Assembly: GCF_030160755.1 (NCBI RefSeq)
Contig: NZ_BSOY01000029.1
Coordinates: 1 to 32,949, forward strand
Origin: Brevundimonas denitrificans
Lineage (GTDB): Bacteria; Pseudomonadota; Alphaproteobacteria; Caulobacterales; Caulobacteraceae
Direction: 5' to 3'
Length of the DNA: 32,949 nt
The translations under genes were made by a program, and so were the position numbers. Every line of letters begins with the position of its first letter. Positions within the stretch are counted from its first letter, which is position 1. The notes below the pieces were generated by a model, which was given only the letters and a program-made list of their open reading frames with translations, was not told where the DNA came from and did not search any database. Positions 24,540 to 31,888 of the stretch are shown here, in pieces.

Positions 24540-26069
24540 CTATTTCCAGATCGGCGCGCCGTCTCCCGGAAGGCCCAACCGGTCCCACATATCCGAGACC
24601 CGCTCGACGACGGCGTCGTCCATGCGAATCTCCTCGCCCCACTCCCGCTTCGTCTCGGGCGGCCATTTGTCTGTGGCGTCGAGGCCGATCTTGGAGCCGA
24701 GACCGCTCTCGGGGCTGGCGAAGTCGAGATAGTCGATCGGGGTGTTCTCGATCAGGGTGATGTCGCGCGCCGGGTCCATCTTGGTGGAGATGGCCCACAT
24801 AACCTGTTTCCAGTCGCGGGCGTCGATGTCGTCGTCCACGACGATGACCCATTTGGTGTACATGAACTGGCGCAGATAGCTCCAGACGCCCAGCATCACC
24901 CGCTTGGCGTGGCCGGGGTAGGCCTTCTTCATCGACACCACGGCGATCCGGTAGCTGCAGCCCTCGGGCGGCAGCCAGAAGTCGGTGATCTCGGGGAACT
25001 GCGCCCTCAGCAGGGGGATGAAGACCTCGTTGAGCGCCTCGCCCAGCACCGAGGGCTCGTCGGGCGGGCGGCCGGTGAAGGTGGTCAGATAGATGGGATC
25101 GCGGCGCATGGTGACGGCCGTGACCTGGAAGACCGGGAAGGTCTCGACCGAATTGTAGTAGCCGGTGTGGTCGCCATAGGGGCCCTCGGCGGCGTGTTCG
25201 TCGAACAGGACATGGCCTTCAAGCACGATCTCGGCATTGGCGGGGACCATCAGGGGCACGGTCTTGCACGGGACCAGCTCGGCCTTCTGACCGCGCAGCA
25301 GGCCGGCGAACTGGTATTCGGACAGGGTGTCCGGGACGGGCGTCACGGCGGCGAGAATGGTGCCGGGGTCGGCGCCGAGCACGACGGCGCAGGGCAGGGG
25401 GCCCTTCTTCCCGGCCTTTTTATGCCGCGCATAGTGCTGGGCGCCGCCGCGGTGGGCCAGCCAGCGCATGATGGCCCTGTCCTTGCCGAGCACCTGCATG
25501 CGGTAGATGCCGAGGTTGAAGTCGTCCTCGCGGTCGTCGGAGGGACCCCTGGTCACGACGAGGCCCCAGGTGATCAGAGGGGCGGGCTCGCCGGGCCAGC
25601 AGCCCTGGACCGGCAGGCTGGTCAGGTCGATCTGGTCGCCCTTCAGCACCACCTGCTGCACCGGCGCGGACTTCACCACCTTCGGCCGCATCGACATGAC
25701 CGTCCGGGCCAGGGGCAGCATCTCCATGGCGTCCGACAGGCCGCGCGGGGGCGTCGGATTGCGCAGGAAGGCCAGCAGTTCGCCGACCTCGCGCAGCTCG
25801 GCGGCGGTGGTGCGGACCTTCTTCTCCATGGTCACGCCCATGGCCACGCGCTTCACCGTGCCGAACAGATTGGCGAGGCAGGGGATGGGGCTGATCGAGC
25901 CGTCGGGCATGACGGGCTTTTCGAACAGCACCGCCGGGCCGCCGTTGCGCAGCAGCCGGGTCTGGATCTCGGTCATCTCCAGATGGGTGGAGACGGGCTC
26001 GGAGACGCGAACCAGTTCGCCCTCGGCCTCCAGCATGGCCATGAAGTCGCGCAGGGATTTGTAGGCCAA
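24540..26069 (-). CDS. ubiD: UbiD-family decarboxylase
   Basis: A 509-residue prenylated-FMN-dependent decarboxylase, most likely 3-octaprenyl-4-hydroxybenzoate carboxy-lyase of ubiquinone synthesis. The usual length is about 490-500. Motifs: the N-terminal [17 protein letters not shown], the cofactor/metal region [22 protein letters not shown], the catalytic-loop glutamates in [29 protein letters not shown] (Glu280, Glu284, EGPYGDHTG 295-303), [15 protein letters not shown], and [21 protein letters not shown]. It needs the flavin prenyltransferase UbiX, not present in this window. It is 27 bp downstream of the Pr6Pr gene and may be co-transcribed. Other UbiD-family substrates are possible. 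Confidence 0.95.
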   Translation of the reverse strand: MAYKSLRDFMAMLEAEGELVRVSEPVSTHLEMTEIQTRLLRNGGPAVLFEKPVMPDGSISPIPCLANLFGTVKRVAMGVTMEKKVRTTAAELREVGELLAFLRNPTPPRGLSDAMEMLPLARTVMSMRPKVVKSAPVQQVVLKGDQIDLTSLPVQGCWPGEPAPLITWGLVVTRGPSDDREDDFNLGIYRMQVLGKDRAIMRWLAHRGGAQHYARHKKAGKKGPLPCAVVLGADPGTILAAVTPVPDTLSEYQFAGLLRGQKAELVPCKTVPLMVPANAEIVLEGHVLFDEHAAEGPYGDHTGYYNSVETFPVFQVTAVTMRRDPIYLTTFTGRPPDEPSVLGEALNEVFIPLLRAQFPEITDFWLPPEGCSYRIAVVSMKKAYPGHAKRVMLGVWSYLRQFMYTKWVIVVDDDIDARDWKQVMWAISTKMDPARDITLIENTPIDYLDFASPESGLGSKIGLDATDKWPPETKREWGEEIRMDDAVVERVSDMWDRLGLPGDGAPIWK

Positions 26070-26096
26070 TGAAACGCTCCGGTCCGGGCGTCTGGA

Positions 26097-26750
26097 TTAG
26101 GCGGACGCGGCCGTCCTGTCACGCCGTCCGAGGGTGCGGTCGATCGCCACGACGGTCAGGCCGACGACGCCGAAGAAGGCCAGCAGGCCGCACAGGTTCA
26201 GCAGGGTGCGTCCCAGACCCAGTTCGGCGACATCGATGAACCAGTAGGGATACCAGCCGCTGACCGCCCCGAGCAGCAGGAGCCAGCCGCTGTAGATCAG
26301 GGGGAAGGCCAGCCATTTGCCGGCGTCGATCCAGCGCAGCCGGCCGTTGGGGGTGAATACCAGCCAGTCGATCAGGATGGCGACCGGCATGACATAGTGC
26401 AGGCCGATGTTGGCTACCTGGTACAGGCCCTGCGGGTTCCATGTGGCGTGAAGCAGGAAATGGTACACCAGCCCGACGACCACGGCGTACATGGTCACCC
26501 CGGCGCGGACGCCTTCCGACGACGCCCAGCGTCCCGGCCGCGTCCGGACCCCGATCAGCGGAAGGGTCAGGGCGACGGCGACCAGCAGATTGGTCTGGAT
26601 GGTGAAGAAGCTGAAGAAATGCAGCGTTCGCGTGGCGGTCTCCGCCGGGGTCAGCCCCGAGATCGTCAGGCCGTAGTAGAGCCCCACGGAGGCCCAGCCG
26701 ACGACGGCGAACACGCCGCGCCAGATCAGGGCGGCGCGCGACCAGTCCAT
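26097..26750 (-). CDS. Pr6Pr (FAR-17a/AIG1-like) membrane protein
   Basis: A 217-residue, six-helix integral membrane protein of the Pr6Pr family. Family hallmarks: FFSFFTIQTNLLVAVALTLP (the conserved F-T-x-x-N-L of helix 2), VGLVYHFLLHATWNPQGL, NIGLHYVMPVAILIDWLVF (conserved His and Pro-x-x-x-x-x-D-W) and KWLAFPLIYSGWLLL, then GWYPYWFIDVAELG. Function in bacteria is unknown; eukaryotic relatives (AIG1/ADTRP) hydrolyse lipid esters with a conserved Thr and His, and a comparable Thr/His pair is present here. The ATG shares one base with the stop of the XRE regulator (TGATG), so the two are translationally coupled. A longer upstream frame is rejected. Confidence 0.92.
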   Translation of the reverse strand: MDWSRAALIWRGVFAVVGWASVGLYYGLTISGLTPAETATRTLHFFSFFTIQTNLLVAVALTLPLIGVRTRPGRWASSEGVRAGVTMYAVVVGLVYHFLLHATWNPQGLYQVANIGLHYVMPVAILIDWLVFTPNGRLRWIDAGKWLAFPLIYSGWLLLLGAVSGWYPYWFIDVAELGLGRTLLNLCGLLAFFGVVGLTVVAIDRTLGRRDRTAASA

Positions 26751-26998
26751 CAGTACGCCCGCGTATCGGAAACCAGCGCCCACAGCGGCAGCCGAAGCGC
26801 GTGGGTCGCGGCGCCGATCTGGGCGGTGGTGAGGTGGGCGCGGCCGGCCTCGGCGCGCCGGGTTTCCTCGGCCGACATGTGCAGCAGGACGGCGAAGTCG
26901 TCGATCGACAGACCGCGCGCCTGCCGCCACCGCTTCAACCTTGCGCCGATCGCCGCGTCGAGCGGATCGACGCCGGGAAATCCCAGCACCGAGCCCAT
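26750..26998 (-). CDS. Small XRE-type helix-turn-helix protein
   Basis: An 82-residue protein consisting almost entirely of one HTH_XRE/lambda repressor-like domain: IGARLKRWRQARGLSIDDFAVLLHMSAEETRRAEAGRAHLTTAQI, with the recognition helix around MSAEETRRAEAG. No ligand or dimerisation domain is visible. It overlaps the Pr6Pr gene by one base and lies 37 bp downstream of the aldo/keto reductase, on the same strand. It may be an autoregulator of the membrane protein, or an orphan HTH. The second (recognition) helix has a less typical sequence, so DNA specificity is not predictable. Confidence 0.85.
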   Translation of the reverse strand: MGSVLGFPGVDPLDAAIGARLKRWRQARGLSIDDFAVLLHMSAEETRRAEAGRAHLTTAQIGAATHALRLPLWALVSDTRAY

Positions 26999-27035
26999 CC
27001 AGTCGCTCCCTCGCGCGCCGACTGTCCCCGGCGCT

Positions 27036-27887
27036 TCAGCGCCATTCTTCGTCCCAGTTGAACGCCTTGTCGAGCCAGTCGCCGAGGCGGCCGTCCGGGG
27101 AGGCCAGGGCGTGGATGCGGTCCATCTCCTCGGACGAAAGCCGGAAGTCGAAGACGTCGAAATTCTCCTCGGCCCGGCTGACCTTCGCGGTGCGGGGGAT
27201 GGCGATGACGTTCTGCTGGATCAGCCAGCGCAGGGTCACCTGTCCGGCGGTCTTGCCGTGGGCGCGGCCGATCGCGTTAAGGGTGGCGTCGTCGGCGATC
27301 TTGCCCTGGGCGAGAGGCGACCAGGCGGTGATGGAGGAGCCGAGATCCCTGGCCGTTTCGAGCAGCTTCGTGAGCTTGAGGTAGGGGTGGTATTCGACCT
27401 GGTTGGTGACCAGTTTCGCCTTCGACAGGGACTGGGCCCGGCGGAACTCGGCCGCGGGAAAATTGGACAGGCCGATGGTGCGGGTCAGGCCGAGGTCCTT
27501 CGCCTCATTGAGGGCGCCGAGAGTCTCTTCCCACGCGGGCTCGGCCTTCGGCCAGTGCAGCAGCAGCAGGTCGGGGGTGAAGCCGAGGCTGGCGGCGGAT
27601 TCCCTCGCCTGTTTCAGCAGGCCCTCGCGGTCGAAATGGGCGACCCAGATCTTGGTGGTCAGCCAGATGTCGTCGCGGGTCACATGGCCGGCGGCGATGG
27701 CGTCGCGGATGCCGTCTCCGACTGCCGCCTCATTGTGATAGATCCAGGCCGTGTCGATGTGGCGATAGCCGATGCGCAGGGCCTCGGCGACCATGCGCCG
27801 GGCGTCCTCGGGCGTCAGGTTCCATGTGCCGAAGCCGAGCAGCGGAATGGCGTGGCCGTCGACGGTGATGGCGAGCTGGTCGGTCAT
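27036..27887 (-). CDS. Aldo/keto reductase
   Basis: A 283-residue NADPH-dependent oxidoreductase of the AKR superfamily (DkgA/AKR5-like), reducing aldehydes or ketones in the cytoplasm. The catalytic tetrad is complete: Asp45 and Tyr50 in YRHIDTAWIYHNEAAVG, Lys79 in IWLTTKIWVAHF and His111 in LLLLHWPK. Further AKR motifs are LGLTRTIGLSNFPAAE, LVTNQVEYHPYLK (the N-Q-x-E-x-H-P signature) and the cofactor-binding IPRTAKVSRAEENFDVFDF with the Lys/Arg that bind NADPH. Substrate unknown; 2,5-diketogluconate-like, methylglyoxal or aromatic aldehydes are all usual for this group. It follows the alpha/beta hydrolase gene by 26 bp. Confidence 0.95.
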   Translation of the reverse strand: MTDQLAITVDGHAIPLLGFGTWNLTPEDARRMVAEALRIGYRHIDTAWIYHNEAAVGDGIRDAIAAGHVTRDDIWLTTKIWVAHFDREGLLKQARESAASLGFTPDLLLLHWPKAEPAWEETLGALNEAKDLGLTRTIGLSNFPAAEFRRAQSLSKAKLVTNQVEYHPYLKLTKLLETARDLGSSITAWSPLAQGKIADDATLNAIGRAHGKTAGQVTLRWLIQQNVIAIPRTAKVSRAEENFDVFDFRLSSEEMDRIHALASPDGRLGDWLDKAFNWDEEWR

Positions 27888-27913
27888 GGGAGGCTCCTGC
27901 GGGGGGGAGCGGT

Positions 27914-28792
27914 TTAACTGGGGACCGCAGCCGTTGGTTCAACCAGCCAGTCGAACATCTCGTCCCACAGGCCCTCCATGCCGCGGCGGAAGGCGCCTTC
28001 GTGGCCGATGCGGGCGGCGCCGTAGTCGGCCGGGGCGCGGACGACGACCTCTCGCGGAGCGTTGGGATAGATCTGCAGCAGGATCGGCGAGGTGACTGGC
28101 GTGGCGATAGGATCGTCGGTGAAGATCCACGAGCGGACCGGCGCCGTCACGGCCTCGAAATGATGCGGCTGCAGCCGGTCCTTCAGCTCATCGAGGAAGT
28201 AGGACTCCTTCAGGCACCAGCGCCGCCAGGTCTTCCAGACGCCGGCCGGCAGGTCGGTCCCGGCCCACAGGCCGCCGCCCTTGATATAGCCGCGACGCCG
28301 CAGGCTCCACGGGCCGTAGGCGAGCCAGAAAAACAGCTCGAGCGGATTGTAGGACCGGTGGTGCCGGCCCCACCAGCCGCTCCCCACCGAGACGAAGGCG
28401 TGACGGTCGATGCGGTGGTGATTGGGCATGAAGCCGAGAAAATGGCCGCCCACGCTGTGCCCGACATGGACGACGGGCAGGTCCGGGGCGGCGGCGATCA
28501 GGGCGTCCAGGGCCGCGGGCATGTCGAGCCGGCCCCAGTCGGGATAGTCCATCTGAAGGGCCGCGAGGTCGTCCGGCCGCGAGCCGGCGATGCCGCGGAA
28601 ATCATAGGTCAGCACCGTCGCCCCGCGCCCCGCCAGATGGCGGGCGAACCGGTCATAGAAGCCCTTGGGAAAGCCGGTGCCCGAACTGACCAGGACGGCA
28701 AGGGTCGGAGACTCGGCGGAGACCAGCCGCATCGACAGCGGATAGCCGTCAGAGGCCTCGGCGATGAAGTCGCGGATGACGGGGTCGCTCAT
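27914..28792 (-). CDS. Alpha/beta hydrolase
   Basis: A 292-residue alpha/beta-hydrolase fold protein without a signal peptide. The nucleophile elbow is GHSVGG with Ser113; the oxyanion strand is LVSSGTGFPKGFYDRFARHL; TYDFRGIAGSRP is the usual Y-D-x-R-G loop. A probable acid is Asp in SWIFTDDPIATP, and the base is His in RIGHEGAFRRGM. The 130-200 region (FFWLAYGPWSLRRRGYIKGG) is a lid with a hydrophobic helix. This resembles a conserved group of predicted serine hydrolases that combine an acylglycerol-lipase-like core with this lid. Substrate not known. It leads the minus-strand run to ubiD. Confidence 0.88.
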   Translation of the reverse strand: MSDPVIRDFIAEASDGYPLSMRLVSAESPTLAVLVSSGTGFPKGFYDRFARHLAGRGATVLTYDFRGIAGSRPDDLAALQMDYPDWGRLDMPAALDALIAAAPDLPVVHVGHSVGGHFLGFMPNHHRIDRHAFVSVGSGWWGRHHRSYNPLELFFWLAYGPWSLRRRGYIKGGGLWAGTDLPAGVWKTWRRWCLKESYFLDELKDRLQPHHFEAVTAPVRSWIFTDDPIATPVTSPILLQIYPNAPREVVVRAPADYGAARIGHEGAFRRGMEGLWDEMFDWLVEPTAAVPS

Positions 28793-28829
28793 TGGGGGTC
28801 CGTAGCTATTCGCAACGAACCTAGCCGAT

Positions 28830-28842
28830 TGACGCGGCGTCA
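28830..28842. promoter_or_regulatory. 13-bp palindrome in a divergent promoter region
   Basis: TGACGC-G-GCGTCA is a perfect inverted repeat in the 125-bp spacer between the alpha/beta hydrolase (start 28792) and DUF3297 (start 28918). A dimeric regulator site is possible. No regulator gene is adjacent. Confidence 0.35.
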
Positions 28843-28917
28843 GGTCAAGCGCTCTTGGAGCGGAGGCCGTCCTCGGCTAAAGCCCGCGCCTTCTCCTGTT
28901 TTCCGGGCCTTCTCGCC

Positions 28918-29154
28918 ATGACCGATCTTCCCGACCGCCTCTGCGTCGATCCCGACAGCCCGTTCTACGACGCCGACCTGCTGGCGAAGGGAATCGGCGT
29001 CCGCTTCAAGGGCGAGGAAAAGACCAATGTCGAGGAATACTGCATCTCGGAAGGCTGGGTCCGTCTGGCCGTCGGCAACCGGGTCGACCGCCGGGGCAAG
29101 GCCCTGACCGTCAAGCTGCAGGGTCCGGTCGAGGCCTGGGTCAAGGGCGAGTAG
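28918..29154 (+). CDS. DUF3297 family protein
   Basis: A 78-residue cytoplasmic protein of the DUF3297 family, function unknown. The protein begins MTDLPDRLCVDPDSPFYD, then DLLAKGIGVRFKGEEKTNVEEYCISEGWVRLAVG in outline, with the RGIGIRFNGxE-K-TNVEEYC-x-SEGWV-x-x-A-x-G core that makes the family easy to recognise, and ends in TVKLQGPVEAWVK. Family length is about 80, which fixes the ATG at 28918 and not an earlier in-frame codon. It stands alone on the plus strand. Confidence 0.93.
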   Translation: MTDLPDRLCVDPDSPFYDADLLAKGIGVRFKGEEKTNVEEYCISEGWVRLAVGNRVDRRGKALTVKLQGPVEAWVKGE

Positions 29155-29260
29155 TCCTGTCGGCGCTTATGGCGCCATCGAAAAAACTCTGACGCGGACC
29201 GCTTGTCGGCTCCCCCTGCAGGGTTCAGGTTCCGGCGCCTCAATGAGTCCCGGAGCCGTC

Positions 29261-30700
29261 ATGCGCCTGTCCGTTCGCCTTCTCGCCGCCAGCGCCCTGG
29301 CCCTGACCCTCGTGGCGGCGCCCGCCATGGCGCAGGACGCCGCCACCATCGGGCGGGCCGAGACCATCCGCGACGCGGCGCTGAACCAGAACATCGCGCT
29401 GGACTACATCACCCAGCTGACCACCCGTTTCGGCCCGCGGCCGGCGGGATCCAAGGCCGAGCAGGACGCCTCGGCCTGGGCCGCCGACTATATGCGGGCC
29501 CAAGGCTTCCAGAATGTGCGCATCGAACAGTTCCCTCTGGTCGGCTGGGAGCGGGGTGAGGAGAGCGGCTCGATCGTCGGCGCCCGGCCGCAGCGGCTGG
29601 TCCTCGCCGCCCTCGGCCATTCGCCCGGCACCAACGGCGTCATCGAGGCCGAGGTGGTGCGGTTCGACAGCCTTGAGGCGCTGAACGCCGCTCCTGCCGG
29701 GTCTCTGGCGGGCAAGATCGCCTATGTCGACGCCGGCCAGATGGTGCGGATGCAGGACGGCTCGGGCTATGGCCCGCTGACGCGCATCCGGGGCGCCGGT
29801 CCCGCCGCGGCGGCGGCCAAGGGGGCCGTGGCCTTCATCATGCGCTCGGTCGGCTCGGACGAGCACCGCATGCCGCACACCGGAACCACCCGCTATGTCG
29901 ACGGCGTCGTGCCCCTGCCGGGCTTCGCCCTGGCCGCGCCGGACGCCGACACGGTCTCGCGCCTGATCGCCATGGGCGAGACGGTGCGCCTCCGCCTGTC
30001 CTCGACGGCCCACACCTATCAGACGGTCAGCCAGAATGTGATCGGCGACATTCCCGGCCGCTCGCGGCCCGATGAGATCATCGTCCTGGGCTCGCACATG
30101 GACAGCTGGGACCTGGGCACGGGCGCCATTGACGACGGCGCCGGCGGAGCCATCACCCTGGCGGCGGCCAAGGCCATCCGCGACAGCGGCCGGCGACCCG
30201 CGCGGACGGTCCGCGTCGTCCTGTACGGTTCGGAAGAGGTGGCCCAGCCGACCGACACCGGCAACGGCGGCGGCGCTTATCTGCGCGGCATCGGGACGGC
30301 GGTGGAGCAGCACATCCTCGCCGGCGAGAGCGATTTCGGCGCCGACCGGGTCTATGCGCTGCAACTGCCGCCCGGCGCCCAGGGCTCGGAATTCGCCCGG
30401 GCCGCGGCGCGGGTGCTGTATCCGATCGGCGTCCTGGCCTCATCGACGCCGGAACTGAGCGGCGGCGCGGATATCGGTCCGCTGGCGGCCTCGGGCGTGC
30501 CGGTGTTCGGCCTGAACCAGGACGGCACCCGCTATTTCGACCTGCACCACACGGCGGACGACACGCTGGACAAGATCGATCCGGCGCAGCTGAGCCAGAA
30601 TGTGGCGGCCTGGGCGGGACTGATCTGGCTGGTCGCGGATTCGGACGTGGACTTCCGGGCGATGCGGACGGCGGCGGAAGCGGCGTCAGCGGGTCGCTAG
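29261..30700 (+). CDS. Secreted M28-family metallopeptidase
   Basis: A 479-residue exported aminopeptidase or carboxypeptidase of the M28 family with two zinc ions. The ATG at 29261 has GGAG five bases upstream and opens directly into a signal peptide (RLSVRLLAASALALTLVAA, cut after PAMAQ). The zinc and catalytic residues are His279 in VLGSHMDSWD, Asp291 in GAIDDGAGGA, Glu325/Glu326 in LYGSEEV, Asp404 in GGADIGPL and His430 in DLHHTADDT. A PA-like insert domain occupies about residues 120-230. It probably degrades peptides in the periplasm or outside. The ORF is also open to an earlier ATG at 29243 without a good RBS. Confidence 0.95.
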   Translation: MRLSVRLLAASALALTLVAAPAMAQDAATIGRAETIRDAALNQNIALDYITQLTTRFGPRPAGSKAEQDASAWAADYMRAQGFQNVRIEQFPLVGWERGEESGSIVGARPQRLVLAALGHSPGTNGVIEAEVVRFDSLEALNAAPAGSLAGKIAYVDAGQMVRMQDGSGYGPLTRIRGAGPAAAAAKGAVAFIMRSVGSDEHRMPHTGTTRYVDGVVPLPGFALAAPDADTVSRLIAMGETVRLRLSSTAHTYQTVSQNVIGDIPGRSRPDEIIVLGSHMDSWDLGTGAIDDGAGGAITLAAAKAIRDSGRRPARTVRVVLYGSEEVAQPTDTGNGGGAYLRGIGTAVEQHILAGESDFGADRVYALQLPPGAQGSEFARAAARVLYPIGVLASSTPELSGGADIGPLAASGVPVFGLNQDGTRYFDLHHTADDTLDKIDPAQLSQNVAAWAGLIWLVADSDVDFRAMRTAAEAASAGR

Positions 30701-30779
30701 GCGGGGCGGCGCCACAACTTGACCGACGGTCATTTCACGTCAGAGTGGAGTGCGCCGAAACGGCAGGCTGGAGGCTTGA

Positions 30780-31109
30780 ATGACTGACCCGGATATCACC
30801 GTCGCTCCTCACGCGGGCGCCACGAATGTCCACGTCCACGTCGCGCCGCAGGATACGGGCCTGGCGGTCGCGTCCCTGGTTCTGGGCGTCTTCGCCATCT
30901 GCACGGTCTGGATTCCGTTCATCGGGCTGATCGCCTGGATTCTGGCCCCTCTCGGTCTGATCCTCGGCCTGGTGGCGTTGAAGCGGCCGGCCGGTCCGGG
31001 CCGGGGCGTGGCGATCGCGGGAATCGTCTGTTCGGCGATCGGCCTGCTGGGGTGCATCGGCTGGATCGTCCTGATCGGCGCCGTGGCGACGGTAGGCGTC
31101 GCGCCGTGA
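30780..31109 (+). CDS. DUF4190 domain membrane protein
   Basis: A 109-residue membrane protein. After a ~30-residue soluble N-terminus with a His-Val repeat (TNVHVHVAPQ), the DUF4190 domain has SLVLGVFAICTVWIPFIGLI, WILAPLGLILGLVALKRP, then GRGVAIAGIVCSAIGLLGCI, a typical double-helix-plus-one layout. GGAGG at 30769-30773 is a good RBS. Function unknown; such proteins often sit near other small membrane proteins, here a DUF805 gene 48 bp downstream. Confidence 0.92.
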   Translation: MTDPDITVAPHAGATNVHVHVAPQDTGLAVASLVLGVFAICTVWIPFIGLIAWILAPLGLILGLVALKRPAGPGRGVAIAGIVCSAIGLLGCIGWIVLIGAVATVGVAP

Positions 31110-31157
31110 TCCTGAAACATCGCCGGGGCCGGTGACGGGCGGCGGCAGGAGACCGAC

Positions 31158-31646
31158 ATGGCCCTGGTCCGCTTCCTGTTCGGCGTAACCGGTCGGCTTG
31201 ACCGACGAGGGTACGGTCTGGCCGTGCTGGGCTGGATGTTGTGGTTGATGGTCGTCCAGCGGTTCACCGTCGGACTACCCGATTTCACGACCAGCGGCCG
31301 CCTGCTCGACATGCTGTGGGACGGCGACAGGGCCTGGGGCCCGACCCTGGATGCGGCCGTTCACGCCGCGGGCGATCTCCAGGTGCGATACGCGGTGTTC
31401 GCCGCCCTTGTGACGTTGGCCTTCGCCTCCTTTCTGACCCTCACCGCGCGGCGGCTTCACGATATCGGCCGTCCGGCGGCCTATGCCTGGATCGCGGTGC
31501 TGCCGTTTCTCGGGCCGCAGGCGGTGTTCTACGTCCTGCTCTTCCTTCCGGGCGATCGGGACGCCAACCGGTATGGGGGCGTCGGCAGACCCGGAGCGTC
31601 CGCCGACGAAGCAGCAGACCTTTCCCATCCGCCCGCAAGTCCGTAG
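31158..31646 (+). CDS. DUF805 domain membrane protein
   Basis: A 162-residue polytopic membrane protein of the DUF805 family. Family landmarks are FLFGVTGRLDRRGYGLAVLGWM at the start (the usual F-x-GR-x-x-R-x-x-F/Y-W) and LTARRLHDIGRPAAYAWIAVLPFLG with the ARRLHD motif, then VLLFLPGDRDANRYG, matching the P-G-x-x-x-x-N-x-YG end. The RBS AGGAGA lies a few bases before the ATG. Role unknown. It ends 12 bp upstream of a tRNA gene, so its transcript may continue into the tRNA. Confidence 0.94.
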   Translation: MALVRFLFGVTGRLDRRGYGLAVLGWMLWLMVVQRFTVGLPDFTTSGRLLDMLWDGDRAWGPTLDAAVHAAGDLQVRYAVFAALVTLAFASFLTLTARRLHDIGRPAAYAWIAVLPFLGPQAVFYVLLFLPGDRDANRYGGVGRPGASADEAADLSHPPASP

Positions 31647-31658
31647 AGCGGGCTGCCT

Positions 31659-31743
31659 GCGAGCGTGGCGAAACTGGTAGACGCAAGGGACTTAAAATCC
31701 CTCGACTTCGGTCATGCGGGTTCGACCCCCGCCGCTCGCACCA
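31659..31743 (+). tRNA. tRNA-Leu, anticodon UAA
   Basis: An 85-nt class II tRNA that folds completely by hand. The acceptor stem is GCGAGCG (31659-31665) with CGCTCGC (31733-31739), discriminator A31740 and an encoded CCA at 31741-31743. The anticodon stem AGGGA/TCCCT encloses the loop CTTAAAA, giving anticodon TAA at 31693-31695, which reads UUA and UUG. The variable arm is GAC-TTCG-GTC (31704-31713). The T stem GCGGG/CCCGC closes a TTCGACC loop. UUA is a very rare codon in such GC-rich genomes. Confidence 0.97.
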
Positions 31744-31766
31744 GACCCCTCCGGCGCCGGGGCCGT

Positions 31767-31780
31767 TTGACCGGCGTCAA
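31767..31780. promoter_or_regulatory. FNR/FixK-type box TTGAC-N4-GTCAA
   Basis: TTGAC (31767-31771) and GTCAA (31776-31780) form a perfect inverted repeat with a CGGC centre. It matches the TTGA-N6-TCAA frame of CRP/FNR-family sites (FixK, FnrL, Anr). It lies 118 bp upstream of the P-type ATPase start. If it were centred at -41.5, transcription would begin near 31815, just before a short ORF. It starts 24 bp after the tRNA. Confidence 0.5.
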
Positions 31781-31816
31781 GGCGCAGCCGGCCCCGGGCT
31801 GTCATTGAGCGGAGCC

Positions 31817-31888
31817 ATGACCCCGTTGATCCCGACCCCGCCTGCCGCCCCGGACCCGGGACTCCGCCCGGAGACGGGCCGCGGATGA
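31817..31888 (+). CDS. Short proline-rich upstream ORF overlapping the P-type ATPase start
   Basis: A 23-residue ORF beginning MTPLIPTPPAAPDPG, with seven prolines. Its stop TGA overlaps the ATPase ATG as ATGA, the usual sign of translational coupling. GGAG precedes it at a short distance of two bases. It could be a leader peptide, or simply a chance ORF in the 5' leader. Alternatively it is the out-of-frame remnant of an earlier start for the ATPase. Confidence 0.3.
   Translation: MTPLIPTPPAAPDPGLRPETGRG

Noticed and set aside
29161..29190. Hairpin GGCGC-N5-GCGCC after the DUF3297 gene as a terminator
   Set aside because: The stem is followed by A residues and not T residues on the transcribed strand, so it does not look like an intrinsic terminator.
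30719..30732. TTGACCGACGGTCA upstream of the DUF4190 gene as a possible FNR/FixK site or promoter
   Set aside because: The half-sites do not keep the TTGA-N6-TCAA spacing, and no acceptable -10 element follows TTGACC at 16-18 bp.
31659..31743. tRNA-Leu as an integration site for a mobile element
   Set aside because: No integrase, and I noticed no duplicate of the tRNA 3' end elsewhere in the window.
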